A stretch of 64,000 nt of DNA from Cupriavidus basilensis. Its GTDB lineage: Bacteria > Pseudomonadota > Gammaproteobacteria > Burkholderiales > Burkholderiaceae. Shown one piece after another: positions 35,815-44,653 of this stretch; positions within the stretch are counted from its first letter, which is position 1; each line of letters begins with the position of its first letter. Both the position numbers and the translations under genes were made by a program. Below the pieces are notes generated by a model, which was not told where the DNA came from, searched no databases, and saw nothing but the letters and a program-made list of their open reading frames with translations. The DNA is taken from assembly GCF_008801925.2 (NCBI RefSeq), contig NZ_CP062803.1, forward strand, positions 2,170,001 to 2,234,000, given 5' to 3'.

Positions 35815-37458
35815 ATGACAAGCAAGCAAACCCACGATGCCATCATCGTCGGCGGCGGCCACAATGGCCTTTCGGCTGGCTGCTACCTGGCGGCCGCCGG
35901 CAAGAAGGTGCTAGTGCTCGAAGCGCTGGACAAGGTGGGCGGCATGGCCTCGTCGGGCTACCTGCTGCCTGAGGCGCCTGGCCACCTGGTCCACCCTTGC
36001 GCGCTGGACATGATGTCGATGCGCGTGCATCCGCGGGTGCCGGCGGAGCTGGAGCTTGAGCGCCATGGCTTCCGCCAGATCGAACTGACCCCGGGCTATG
36101 TCTACCTGCATCCGGACGGCACCTCGCTGGTGTTCTGGCGCGATCCCCAAAAGACCGCCGACGAAATCCGGCGCTTCAGCCCCAAGGATGCGGATGCTTT
36201 CCTGACCTTCATGGATGTGGTGCTGGCCTTCATCGACATGGCCGTGCCCATGATGCGGGTGGACCCGGCCGAACTGAACGTGGGCGCCAAGTTCGAAGCG
36301 TTCCGCGCGGCCCTGCGCAACCGCAAGCTCAAGCCCGAGCTGATGACGCTGCTCACCGGCTCCGCCTACCAGGCGGCGCTGGAGCGTTTCGAGCACCCGG
36401 TCACCATCTCGGCCATGTGCTGCCTGACCGGCCTGGCCGGCCCCATCACCAGCGACGGCAGCGGCATCTACTACGCGCTGCTCGGCTTCCTGCACCGCTT
36501 CGGCGTTGGCCGCGTGGTGGGCGGCATGCAAACGCTGTCCAATGCGATGGCTGCCCGCTTGCGCGAGCTTGGCGGCGAGATCCTGACGTCCGCGTCGGTC
36601 CAGGAGATTGTGGCCGACCAGGGCCGCGTGCGCGGCGTGCGCCTTGCCGATGGCCGCGAGTTCCACGCGCGCGCAGTGATTGCCAGCTGCCACCCCAAGG
36701 TAGCGCTGGACCTCGTCACCGCGGGCCAGGTCGAGCCACGGCTGCTGACACGCATATCGCACGCGCCAGCCAATGCGCACGGTGCATCGCCCCTGAAGGT
36801 CGACATGGCCCTCAACGGCCAGATCTCGCTCAAGCGCTTTGAGGATCAGCGCGGCGACGGCCTGGACCTGCGCAAGACCTGCCTGCTGATCGGCACGACC
36901 GAAGCCGTGCTGGAGAACTTCCGCGCTTCCGCGCGTGGAGAAGTGCCTGCCCTGCCCTACCTCACCATTACCGCGCCGAGCGCGGTGGACCCGTCGCTGG
37001 CGCCAAACGGGCAGGATACGGTCTACCTGTACCCGCCCGCCATGCCGACCGAACCACGCGAGGGTTGGGATGCCATCCGCGAGCGCGTGACGCAGCAGGT
37101 GATCGACCAGGCGAGCGAGTACATTGACGGCCTGAAGACACAGGAGATCGCCCGCCGGATGGAAGCCGCGCCGGATTTCACGCGGCGCCTGAATACCGTC
37201 AACGGTTGCGTGGTGCATATCGACACCAGCACGATGCGCTCCAATACGCTGCGCCCGGCCTACGGCCTGGGGGGCAACACGCTGCCGGTGGCCGGCCTGT
37301 ATTTCGGTGGCGCGGGTATACATCCGGGTGGCGGCGTCAACGGCATGCCGGGGCGTATCGCGGCCCAGCGCGTGCAGCGCTACCTGGGCAAGAGCGACCG
37401 CAGCGTGAGCGCGCTGGCGATTGCCGGCGCTGTGCTTTCAGCGTGGGGCATGGGCTGA
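35815..37458 (+). CDS. FAD-dependent oxidoreductase, phytoene-desaturase/PYROXD2-like
   Basis: This 547-residue flavoprotein has the dinucleotide-binding motif IIVGGGHNGLSAGCYLAAAG (about 9-28) followed by VLEALDKVGGMA. The C-terminal FAD motif is GLYFGGAGIHPGGGVNGMPG (about 495-514). It belongs to the NAD(P)/FAD amine-oxidase-like carotenoid desaturase superfamily. The family name does not mean carotenoid synthesis: members in catabolic clusters desaturate or oxidise hydrophobic substrates. GACGGAGACAAC precedes the ATG. Its last 21 bases overlap the 3' end of a convergent TetR gene. Confidence 0.85.
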   Translation: MTSKQTHDAIIVGGGHNGLSAGCYLAAAGKKVLVLEALDKVGGMASSGYLLPEAPGHLVHPCALDMMSMRVHPRVPAELELERHGFRQIELTPGYVYLHPDGTSLVFWRDPQKTADEIRRFSPKDADAFLTFMDVVLAFIDMAVPMMRVDPAELNVGAKFEAFRAALRNRKLKPELMTLLTGSAYQAALERFEHPVTISAMCCLTGLAGPITSDGSGIYYALLGFLHRFGVGRVVGGMQTLSNAMAARLRELGGEILTSASVQEIVADQGRVRGVRLADGREFHARAVIASCHPKVALDLVTAGQVEPRLLTRISHAPANAHGASPLKVDMALNGQISLKRFEDQRGDGLDLRKTCLLIGTTEAVLENFRASARGEVPALPYLTITAPSAVDPSLAPNGQDTVYLYPPAMPTEPREGWDAIRERVTQQVIDQASEYIDGLKTQEIARRMEAAPDFTRRLNTVNGCVVHIDTSTMRSNTLRPAYGLGGNTLPVAGLYFGGAGIHPGGGVNGMPGRIAAQRVQRYLGKSDRSVSALAIAGAVLSAWGMG

Positions 37459-38166
37459 AGGTGTGCAAGCCACGGCATCGGCCACCGGGCGTTGCAGCGA
37501 GGGGCGCCCGCCGGCCAGCACCGCGGCCAGCACGAAGTCAACCGAGAACTGGCGCCACGCCGCTACCCCCTGCGGCGCGGTGGTATCGAAGCCGGCCACC
37601 GCCGACACCGTATAGCGGTTGGTAAAGCCGCCGGTGGTCAGCAGCGCCGAGGCGGCATAGAACAGGCGCGCGTCGATATCGGGCCGGAATTCTCCGCACT
37701 GCGCACCGCGCAGCAGGATGCGCTCCATCTGCGCCACCAGTGCGGGTGCGCGGGCCTGGAAGCGGTTGGCGTGCTGGGCGTTGTGCTCGTGAAAGCGCAG
37801 CCCTTCCTGCGCCAACGAGCCTAGGGTCGGGTCGTGGCGGTACTGGTCAAAAGCATGCTCCAGCAGCACCCGCAGCGCCTGCGTGGGTGGAAGGTGATCC
37901 AGCTCCAGCGCCAGCAGGTCTGCCAGCACATCCTGCGCCGACTCATCCAGCACACTGGCAAACAATTGCTCCTTGCTGTTGAAGTAGTGATAGACGAGCT
38001 GCTTGGTCACGCCCGCCGCGCGCGCGATGTCGTCCACGCGCGCGCCGGCCAGCCCTTTTTCCGAGAATGCCTGGCGCGCCTCCTTGAGCAAGCGGCCGAT
38101 GGTGGCGCGCTTGCGCGACGGCGCGGCGGGCGTATCAACATCTGGCGCAGGATCGGGAGGACGCAT
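37438..38166 (-). CDS. TetR-family transcriptional regulator
   Basis: This 242-residue protein has an N-terminal HTH (about 22-68: IGRLLKEARQAFSEKGLAG, VDDIARAAGVTKQLVYHYF, NSKEQLF). A TetR_C-type ligand domain continues to the end, with LRVLLEHAFDQYRHDPTL in the middle. I start at ATG 38166, just before the conserved region. It lies downstream of the LuxE-LuxC-SDR genes on the same strand. The 118-base gap contains no clear palindrome, so it may be co-transcribed and regulate that set. The 3' end overlaps the flavoprotein gene tail to tail. Confidence 0.9.
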   Translation of the reverse strand: MRPPDPAPDVDTPAAPSRKRATIGRLLKEARQAFSEKGLAGARVDDIARAAGVTKQLVYHYFNSKEQLFASVLDESAQDVLADLLALELDHLPPTQALRVLLEHAFDQYRHDPTLGSLAQEGLRFHEHNAQHANRFQARAPALVAQMERILLRGAQCGEFRPDIDARLFYAASALLTTGGFTNRYTVSAVAGFDTTAPQGVAAWRQFSVDFVLAAVLAGGRPSLQRPVADAVACTPSAHAPR

Positions 38167-38284
38167 GGCTTGAGCGATGAGATTGGGGGCGGGCAACCGG
38201 CCAGCCGATGGCCGGCGGCGCCGCTCCCGCATTCTAAGGCCGAAGCCGCGCAAACGCGCCCTCTCGTATTCCCGCCCCCTGCGC

Positions 38285-39013
38285 TCAGAACGACTGCGAC
38301 AACGGCCTCACCACGATCTCGTTCACCGCCACATGCCCAGGCTGTGAGATTGCATAGACCACCGCATCCGCGATCGCATCGGCTGACATCGCGCCCTCGT
38401 AGAGTTGCTGCGCCCGCGCCTTGAACGCTGGCATGGTGATGCTCTCGGTCAGCTCGCTCGCCACCAGCCCCGGGCAGATCGAGGTCACCCGCACCTTGCC
38501 CACGCATTCCTGGCGCAGCCCCTCGCTGATCGCGCGCACGGCAAACTTGGTACCCGAGTACACAGCGCCGCCGGGGCCGACCGTCAGGCCCGCCACGGAC
38601 GAGATATTGATGACATGGCCCGCCCCCTGCGCCAGCATGCCGCCGAGCACCGCGTGGATGCCATGCAGCACGCCCTTGATATTGACATCGATCATGCGGC
38701 TCCAGTCGTCGACGCAACCCTGAGCGATCAGCGACACCGGCATGATGCCCGCGTTGTTGACCAGCACATCGATGCGTCCGAAGCGCTTGCGCCCCGCGTC
38801 GGCCAGCGACTGCAGTGCCGCCGGCTGGGTGACGTCCGTGACGGCCCACAGCACGTTGTCGCCAAGTTCGGCGGCCAGTGCCGCCAGCCTTTGCTCCCGC
38901 CTTGCACCCAGCACCAGCCTGGCGCCGTGCCTGGCGAGCTGGCGCGCGCACGCCTCGCCGATGCCGCTGCTGGCGCCGGTGATCATCACGACCTTGCCTT
39001 CGATTGCGTCCAT
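38285..39013 (-). CDS. SDR-family NAD(P)-dependent oxidoreductase (YdfG-like)
   Basis: This 242-residue classical SDR is intact. It has TGASSGIG near 12-19, NNAGIMP, catalytic Ser in NISSVAG and YSGTK. The sequence resembles the SDR group of Salmonella YdfG-type alcohol/serine dehydrogenases with the terminal segment VNEIVVRPLSQ, which implies NADP preference. GAGGAGACC precedes the ATG. It follows luxC by 83 bases on the same strand, so it could act on the alcohol/aldehyde made by the LuxC/LuxE pair. Confidence 0.92.
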   Translation of the reverse strand: MDAIEGKVVMITGASSGIGEACARQLARHGARLVLGARREQRLAALAAELGDNVLWAVTDVTQPAALQSLADAGRKRFGRIDVLVNNAGIMPVSLIAQGCVDDWSRMIDVNIKGVLHGIHAVLGGMLAQGAGHVINISSVAGLTVGPGGAVYSGTKFAVRAISEGLRQECVGKVRVTSICPGLVASELTESITMPAFKARAQQLYEGAMSADAIADAVVYAISQPGHVAVNEIVVRPLSQSF

Positions 39014-39096
39014 GGTCTCCTCTTCCTTTCCATATTGAAACGATTTTGTCTTTGAGTGATGCTGAACTGCGGCCGGCATCGACACCGGCCGCGCGT

Positions 39097-40551
39097 TCAG
39101 CCCGCGAGCGATTCAATCAACGCGGGATCGCCCGCCTCCTCCGTCACCCACTTGACCATGCGGCGGATCGGTTCGATCGCGTCCTGTCGGTCCAGGTTGT
39201 GCTGCAGCGTGGCGGCGGCCCCCAGCGACACAAGCCGCTGCGCCCCCTGGTAGGCCAGCTTGTCCCGCATCGCCACTTTCAGGGATTCCGGAAAAACGCC
39301 GATGGTCTGCGTATAGGCGTTGACTGAGCGCACCGCGGTATCGATCTCGTCGATCGGTACCAGGTTGCCGACGCGGCAGCCCAGGATGCGCGAGAAGCTC
39401 ACCGGCGCGCCGTCCCTGGACACGATCATCGCGCCCTCGTTGCGCTTGCCGCCGAAGACCGTGTAGTCCTCGTCGATCATGCGGATGCCGTCGATCTCCT
39501 CCTTGAGCGCGGGATCGAACGCCTTGTGCGGGGTCGACAGCGTATCGGGCAGCGTCTGCAGCGCCTCGAAGGCCAGGCGTGCCAGCGCTTCGCAGCGTGC
39601 CAGGCCCGCCGCGTCCGTGCCGGATTGCACGTAGACCACCCGCGCGCTGACGCAGGCTTCCTGGTTCTGCGCGCCGACATCCAGCGCCAGGCGCCGGGCC
39701 ACGCTGGCCAGCGTGGCGTCATCCTCGAACGCCTCCTTGCCGATGATGGTGCCGCTAAGCTTGGGATCCAGCGTGATCAGGTCCAGGCCGGGCTGCAGGT
39801 AGCGGGTGATGTGCTTGACCGAATCGAAGCCACCCCAGGCGATCAGCTTCTCGACCTTGCGCGGGTCGTAGATGCGCTGCTCCACCTGCTCATTGCCGCC
39901 CTTCCAGTAAGCCACGCTCAGGTGGCGCGTCAGCGGATGGTCCGGCGCCATGTCGATCATCGTGCGCGCGATCGCCATCGACGTCAGCGGATCGTTGGAG
40001 GGCGCCTTGATGATGGCATCGGAGCGCGTGAGCGCATTGCGGATCACGGTCAGCACGGCCACCACCGGCGCATTGCCGGCGATCACGTGCACACAGCGCG
40101 CGCCGAAGGCGCGGGTCCTGGCCGTAATGCCCGGAATCAGCACGCCCGGCTGCTCCACCCAGCCCTCCAGGTAATCCGCGCCGACCGAGCGCGCCACGAC
40201 GTTGTAAAGCTCCTCCCGGTGGAACAGCCGTGGCATGCGCGTGTAGTGGAAGCGCAGGATGCTCTCCGACAGGCCCGAGGTGGCGCACGACAGCGCAAAC
40301 GCCTCCTGCAGGTGCCGGTTGTCCGAGAAGTTGAGGTGCCGCCCCAGTTCGACCAGATAGTCGACGATCTGGCCTAGGCTCAGCGTGTACAGGTCGGCCA
40401 TCATCGACGGCGCGCGCAGCGTCAGCTCGTCGGCGTACTTGCCGACATCCGGCGCGGTGAACGACACGCCGCCACGGCGGCCGCCAAAGGTCAGTTCGTC
40501 ACCCTCAATCACCTTGCCGCGGATGATCAGCGGGACTCGGTAGGTAGTCAT
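39097..40551 (-). CDS. LuxC-like acyl-CoA/acyl-enzyme reductase
   Basis: This 484-residue member of the aldehyde-dehydrogenase superfamily is like the fatty-acid reductase subunit LuxC. The nucleophilic Cys is probably Cys300 in GAQNQEACVSARVVYV, the same sequence context as in LuxC. NADPH-binding features lie around VHVIAGNAPVVAV (154-166). LuxC accepts an acyl group on Cys from LuxE or from acyl-CoA and reduces it with NADPH to the aldehyde. The stop-to-start gap to the LuxE-like gene is only seven bases. No luxA, luxB or luxD genes occur, so this is not bioluminescence. The aldehyde would feed or leave the catabolic route, and the direction cannot be read. Confidence 0.9.
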   Translation of the reverse strand: MTTYRVPLIIRGKVIEGDELTFGGRRGGVSFTAPDVGKYADELTLRAPSMMADLYTLSLGQIVDYLVELGRHLNFSDNRHLQEAFALSCATSGLSESILRFHYTRMPRLFHREELYNVVARSVGADYLEGWVEQPGVLIPGITARTRAFGARCVHVIAGNAPVVAVLTVIRNALTRSDAIIKAPSNDPLTSMAIARTMIDMAPDHPLTRHLSVAYWKGGNEQVEQRIYDPRKVEKLIAWGGFDSVKHITRYLQPGLDLITLDPKLSGTIIGKEAFEDDATLASVARRLALDVGAQNQEACVSARVVYVQSGTDAAGLARCEALARLAFEALQTLPDTLSTPHKAFDPALKEEIDGIRMIDEDYTVFGGKRNEGAMIVSRDGAPVSFSRILGCRVGNLVPIDEIDTAVRSVNAYTQTIGVFPESLKVAMRDKLAYQGAQRLVSLGAAATLQHNLDRQDAIEPIRRMVKWVTEEAGDPALIESLAG

Positions 40552-40558
40552 TGCAGTC

Positions 40559-41977
40559 TCACTCCGACAGTTCGTTCAGGAAGCTCAGGGCCTGGTCATG
40601 CGCGGCGGGGGCGCCGGCGCAGATCACCTTGTCGTCGCCGCCCTCCTTCTCGCTGTAGCGGCGGATATCCGGCAGCAGGTAGGCCCCGGTACGCCCACAC
40701 GCGCAAGGCTTGTCGAAGCCGTGCATGGTGATCTCATCGCCCGTCACCAGGCCGGCCCAGTAGGTGCTGGTCAGCAGGTCCAGCGAGGCAAAGCGCCCGG
40801 TCAGTCCGTCCTTGCGCGGCAGCGGCTTGCCGGTGGCCGGGTCGAGCAGGAACGGGATGGTGGTCGGGGGGACGTGATAGTGCCCGTGTTCGCAGCGCAT
40901 GCTGAAGCCGATCTGCTCGCTGCAACCGTAGAACTCGTAGAAGTTGTGGAAGCCAAGAAACTCCACCAATTGTTCGCGCCAGTTGTCGGGCATATTCTTG
41001 CCCTTCTTGCCACCACCGGTGTGCAGCACGCTGCCCGGGCCGAATACGCTGCTCGCGCCCTGCGCCAGGCCCTCGGCCGCGGTGTCGTAGAGGATGGTCC
41101 AGACCGCGCCGATATACACGTCCTTACCGCCAAAGCGCCGGATCGCGTCGGAGAAAAACGTCTTCAACTGCTGCGGGCGGTCGCGCTCCACGCGCACCAG
41201 CTCATCGCGCTTGGCCAGCAGCGCGTCGGAGATCTGCAGCGTGCCCAGTTCACCCTGCGCCTCGGCTGCGGCCAATCGGCCGGAGAGGGAGGCAACGTCG
41301 GCCGAGAAGCGTGAGTCCGGGTACATGAAAAGCGCGTTGTCTTCACCGCCGGCGTACATCTCCACCTGGTAGCCGCTGCCCCGCGCCGCCGCGCTGGCGC
41401 CCTTGCGGTAGGTCGGTGCAATCAGCGGCCGCTTGTTCTTGATGAGATCCGGGCCGGTGCCAGGACCGCGCCAGTCGCGGATGCGATTGGCAGAAAGCTC
41501 GATGTTCTGGCGCCATTCCTTGTCGGTGCGCGGCAGGAAAGACAGCTTGCCGGTGGTGCCCGAGGTATGGAACACGCGCAGGCTGGTCTTGGCATCCAGC
41601 AGATCCACCCAGTCGTCGATCAGCTTGACGCCCGTGGCATCGACCTGGCTCAGGTCCTGGGTGGTCAGGCCGTTGAGCCAGCGCGTGAGCTTATCGAACT
41701 GGCCGCGTTCCAGATAGGACATCGGGTAGGACTTGTACACCGTGTGCGCAAACAGCAGCGGCGCCACATCGTCGATGCCGCGGATCTCGTCGATGCCCTG
41801 CTCCGTGGCCAGCTTGTCCAGCACGGGGATCTTGCCGCGCATCTCGGCAAAACGCTTGCGCACGCCGTTGAGCTGGATGTCCCGGATCTGCTCCGGCGTA
41901 AGGCGGAAAGCCTCGTCATAGCAGGCCCCGATGAGCGCCGTAGGCTCGTCCAGCAACCTGGCATACAGGTCGGTCAT
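40559..41977 (-). CDS. LuxE-like acyl-protein synthetase
   Basis: This 472-residue protein is longer than bacterial bioluminescence LuxE (about 370). It has the adenylate-forming motif FHTSGTTGKLSFLP (about 136-149) and FYEFYGCSEQIGF, typical of the family. A C-terminal Cys-rich portion has MRCEHGHYH and CACGRTG, possibly a zinc site that is absent from luminous-bacteria LuxE. It would activate a carboxylate with ATP and pass the acyl group to the LuxC subunit. GGAGACAAATC precedes the ATG. It is the first gene of the LuxE-LuxC-SDR(-TetR) unit. Confidence 0.88.
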   Translation of the reverse strand: MTDLYARLLDEPTALIGACYDEAFRLTPEQIRDIQLNGVRKRFAEMRGKIPVLDKLATEQGIDEIRGIDDVAPLLFAHTVYKSYPMSYLERGQFDKLTRWLNGLTTQDLSQVDATGVKLIDDWVDLLDAKTSLRVFHTSGTTGKLSFLPRTDKEWRQNIELSANRIRDWRGPGTGPDLIKNKRPLIAPTYRKGASAAARGSGYQVEMYAGGEDNALFMYPDSRFSADVASLSGRLAAAEAQGELGTLQISDALLAKRDELVRVERDRPQQLKTFFSDAIRRFGGKDVYIGAVWTILYDTAAEGLAQGASSVFGPGSVLHTGGGKKGKNMPDNWREQLVEFLGFHNFYEFYGCSEQIGFSMRCEHGHYHVPPTTIPFLLDPATGKPLPRKDGLTGRFASLDLLTSTYWAGLVTGDEITMHGFDKPCACGRTGAYLLPDIRRYSEKEGGDDKVICAGAPAAHDQALSFLNELSE

Positions 41978-42103
41978 GATTTGTCTCCATAGGTGGAATG
42001 GCGGGTCGCCGTAGCAAAGCGCACTCTGTTCTTCGGTGCGTGCCTAATCCTATGAAAGCCATGACTTGAACAGAAGCAGAACCGGTTTCTCTGTCCAGTC
42101 AAA

Positions 42104-43108
42104 CTATCGCTGGACGGACATCTCGTGCGCTGGAGCGGCCTGCAGGCCAAGTGCGTCCAGCCGGTACTCGCGCGGGCTGCGCCCCGTGACCTTGCGAAAC
42201 GCCGCGCCAAACGCGGCCGCGCTTTGGAACCCACACTCGAAGGCCACGACCTTGATCATCACCTCGCGCCGCGACAGGAGCGCCTTGGCCTGGCGGATGC
42301 GGGCGTCGGCCATAAAGGCGCCAAGGGTGCTGCCAGTAGTGTTCTTGAAGGTGCGTGCGAGATGGCGCGGGCTGATGCGGCACGCAAGAGCAAGCTCTGC
42401 AATGCTCGGCGAGGGGCCGCTAGCCGCCTCCACCCGCTCGCGGATCAGGCGCAACTGCCATGGTGCCAGCCGGCTGCCGCCGAACTTGAGCGAATCCTCG
42501 AAGCCCCTGAAATGGCGTGCAACGTGCACCAGCATCGAGAGCACCAGCGATTCGGCCAGCACGTCGCTGCCGAACCCCGGCGCAAGCGCCTCGCGTGCCA
42601 GTTGCAGCATCGCTTCGCGTACCGGAGGGATGCGCAGGTCGCGGCACAGCGCCAGCTCGCCTTCGCTCCATTGCCAGTCACGCAGGCCGTCGAGCCATGC
42701 GGCGTCGAACATGCAGCAAACCACGCGCCGGTCCATCGGGCCGCAGCGGACATGGAACGTCTGGCCGGCCGGCACCAATACGCTGTCGCCCAGCGTGGCA
42801 AAGGCCGCTTGCGCTTCGCCGCCACGGAACGCGCCGCAATCCGCGCCGGAACGTCCGCTCAGGCACAGATCCAGATAGCTCATCGAAGGCCGGAACACCG
42901 CATCCAGCGGTTCAGCCAGTGTGAGCGTGCGGACGTTGACCTCCAGGCCGGGCGTGCAGATATGCGCATCCACCGACAGGCGCGGCGCAGGCATGCGCTG
43001 GCGCCGGATGAACTCGCCACCCGCCACCGTATAGAGGTCCGAGGCAGGGACGCCGGCGAACCCCGTGGCATTCACGCTGCGCGAAGCGTTCGAGACATGT
43101 TGGTCCAT
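42104..43108 (-). CDS. AraC/XylS-family regulator
   Basis: This 334-residue protein has an N-terminal AraC_binding_2/cupin-like domain and a C-terminal HTH pair (about 235-330; IAELALACRISPRHLARTFKN and VVAFECGFQSAAAFGAAFRK, ending in the RSPREYRLDALG signature). This architecture is common for activators of aromatic and terpene catabolism. A GTG at 43165 would add 19 residues; I prefer the ATG at 43108. It is convergent to nothing: the LuxE operon starts just downstream on the same strand and an MFS gene diverges upstream, so either may be its target. Confidence 0.88.
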   Translation of the reverse strand: MDQHVSNASRSVNATGFAGVPASDLYTVAGGEFIRRQRMPAPRLSVDAHICTPGLEVNVRTLTLAEPLDAVFRPSMSYLDLCLSGRSGADCGAFRGGEAQAAFATLGDSVLVPAGQTFHVRCGPMDRRVVCCMFDAAWLDGLRDWQWSEGELALCRDLRIPPVREAMLQLAREALAPGFGSDVLAESLVLSMLVHVARHFRGFEDSLKFGGSRLAPWQLRLIRERVEAASGPSPSIAELALACRISPRHLARTFKNTTGSTLGAFMADARIRQAKALLSRREVMIKVVAFECGFQSAAAFGAAFRKVTGRSPREYRLDALGLQAAPAHEMSVQR

Positions 43109-43163
43109 GGGTAAGGCCGATGAAGGCACCTGCGAGATACCCTTAATACCGTCAAGATAATAC

Positions 43164-43184
43164 ACACAATATCAATTACTGTCT
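43164..43184. promoter_or_regulatory. Weak ACAC-N13-GTCT site between AraC-type and MFS genes
   Basis: ACAC-AATATCAATTACT-GTCT lies in the AT-rich part of the divergent spacer, 64 bases before the MFS ATG. One half is imperfect, so it is the weakest member of the palindrome family. Confidence 0.35.
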
Positions 43185-43247
43185 AATATCAGACGAAATC
43201 ATCCGCGATCTGTCACAAGCGCGGTGCACACTCAGATGGAGACCAGC

Positions 43248-44558
43248 ATGACCACAGCGCAGCCGCCCTCTACGCCGGCATCCCCTGCGACATCGGCGCC
43301 CTTGCCTTCCGCCTTCGACCTGCAAGAGTTCAAACTCGGCTGGCGCGCCTTGTGCGTCGCGCTGGTCGGCAATGGCACCGGCGTTGCCGCGTTGCTGCTG
43401 TATGGCTATGGCGCGATGGTCGTGCCCCTGCAGGAAGCCTTTGGCTGGGAGCGCTCGGCGCTGCAGGCGGCGATGAGCTTCATGTTCGGCGGTACCGTCA
43501 TCGCCGCGCAACTGGCCGGCTGGCTGATTCTTCGCCACGGCGCCCGCATCGTGGCCACGCTGTCGGTGCTGGCGCTGGCGGCGGGGTTCATGGGCATGAC
43601 CTGCCTGCGCGACTCGATCTGGGCGCTGTATCTCGGCTTCGCTTGCCTGGGCATCCTGGGGCTGGGCACCTTGCACCTGACCTGGACGCAACTGGTGAAT
43701 AGCTGGTTTGACCGCAATCGCGGCCTCGCGCTGGCCATCACGCTGTGCGGCTCCGGTATTGCCGCGGCCGTGCTTCCGGCCCTGGTGACGTGGAGTGTCA
43801 CGCGCTGGGACTGGCGCGCCGGCTTTCTTGCCATGGCAGCGATCCTGTTACTGCTGACGCTGCCCCTGGTGCTGATGTGGATGCAGGCGCCGGCGGGAAC
43901 CAGCTTCGCCCGCAATGGCCCGGCCGCTAGCGGCACAAGCACCGAGCCCGGCGTGACTTTTCGCCAGGGGCTGCATTCGGGAAAGTTCTGGCGCTGCAAT
44001 GTCGCGCTCGTGCTCGCGGTTTCCGGCGTGGTGGCCATGGTCACCAACACGATCCCGGTGATGCGCGACAAGGGCCTCACGGCGGGCGAGGCCAGCCAGA
44101 TCTTTGGCGGCTTCGGCGTCTCGCTGATTGTCGGGCGTATCGTGGTGGGCTACCTCGCGGACCGGGTATGGGCGCCGGGCATCGCGGCGCTGGCATTGCT
44201 CCTGCCAGGCGCGGGCTGCCTGATCCTGGCCTACGGCAGCCACGATCGCGCGATCTTGCTGCTGGCCGTGGCCATGATCGGCGTGGGCGCGGGGGCGGAG
44301 TACGACGTAGCGTCCTTCCTGATTGCCAAGTACTTCGGCATGCGGGAGTACAGCCGGCTGTTCGGCGCGCATACCGGCCTCATCACCATTGGCGCATCGC
44401 TGACACCGTTGCTGGTGGGTGCCCTCTACAAGCTCAGCGGCTCCTATGACGGGCTGCTGGCCTATGCCGTGATCTGCTTCACAGTCGGCCCATTGCTGCT
44501 GCTGACGCTCGGCCGCTATCCGACGTTTGCGCCAGCGTTTGACGGCGCGTCAAACTAA
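43248..44558 (+). CDS. MFS transporter (monocarboxylate/oxalate-antiporter type)
   Basis: This 436-residue, 12-helix transporter has MFS signatures GYLADRVWAPGI between helices 8 and 9 and GWLILRHGARIV near 2-3. The start with EFKLGWRALCVALVGNGTGVA and the EAFGWERSALQAA loop fit the MCT/OFA-like group that moves carboxylates. I start at ATG 43248, with GGAGACCAGC upstream. It leads an operon with the second P450 and two small unknown proteins, so it may import the acid that the P450 attacks. Confidence 0.88.
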   Translation: MTTAQPPSTPASPATSAPLPSAFDLQEFKLGWRALCVALVGNGTGVAALLLYGYGAMVVPLQEAFGWERSALQAAMSFMFGGTVIAAQLAGWLILRHGARIVATLSVLALAAGFMGMTCLRDSIWALYLGFACLGILGLGTLHLTWTQLVNSWFDRNRGLALAITLCGSGIAAAVLPALVTWSVTRWDWRAGFLAMAAILLLLTLPLVLMWMQAPAGTSFARNGPAASGTSTEPGVTFRQGLHSGKFWRCNVALVLAVSGVVAMVTNTIPVMRDKGLTAGEASQIFGGFGVSLIVGRIVVGYLADRVWAPGIAALALLLPGAGCLILAYGSHDRAILLLAVAMIGVGAGAEYDVASFLIAKYFGMREYSRLFGAHTGLITIGASLTPLLVGALYKLSGSYDGLLAYAVICFTVGPLLLLTLGRYPTFAPAFDGASN

Positions 44559-44653
44559 GCCTGCGGACTTCGGTGCGACATCTCGCTACGATGCAAATCA
44601 GCTTGACACAATCAACTCAGGATGCCCGCCAGGGCTCATGAAGGAGACACCGT

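Noticed and set aside
35815..37458. Carotenoid biosynthesis role for the phytoene-desaturase-like flavoprotein
   Set aside because: No phytoene synthase, prenyl transferase or other carotenoid genes are present; the context is catabolic.
39097..41977. Bioluminescence (lux) operon
   Set aside because: Only LuxC- and LuxE-like genes occur. Luciferase subunits luxA/luxB and the acyl transferase luxD are absent; the luciferase-like remnant at 3.8 kb is unrelated and decayed.
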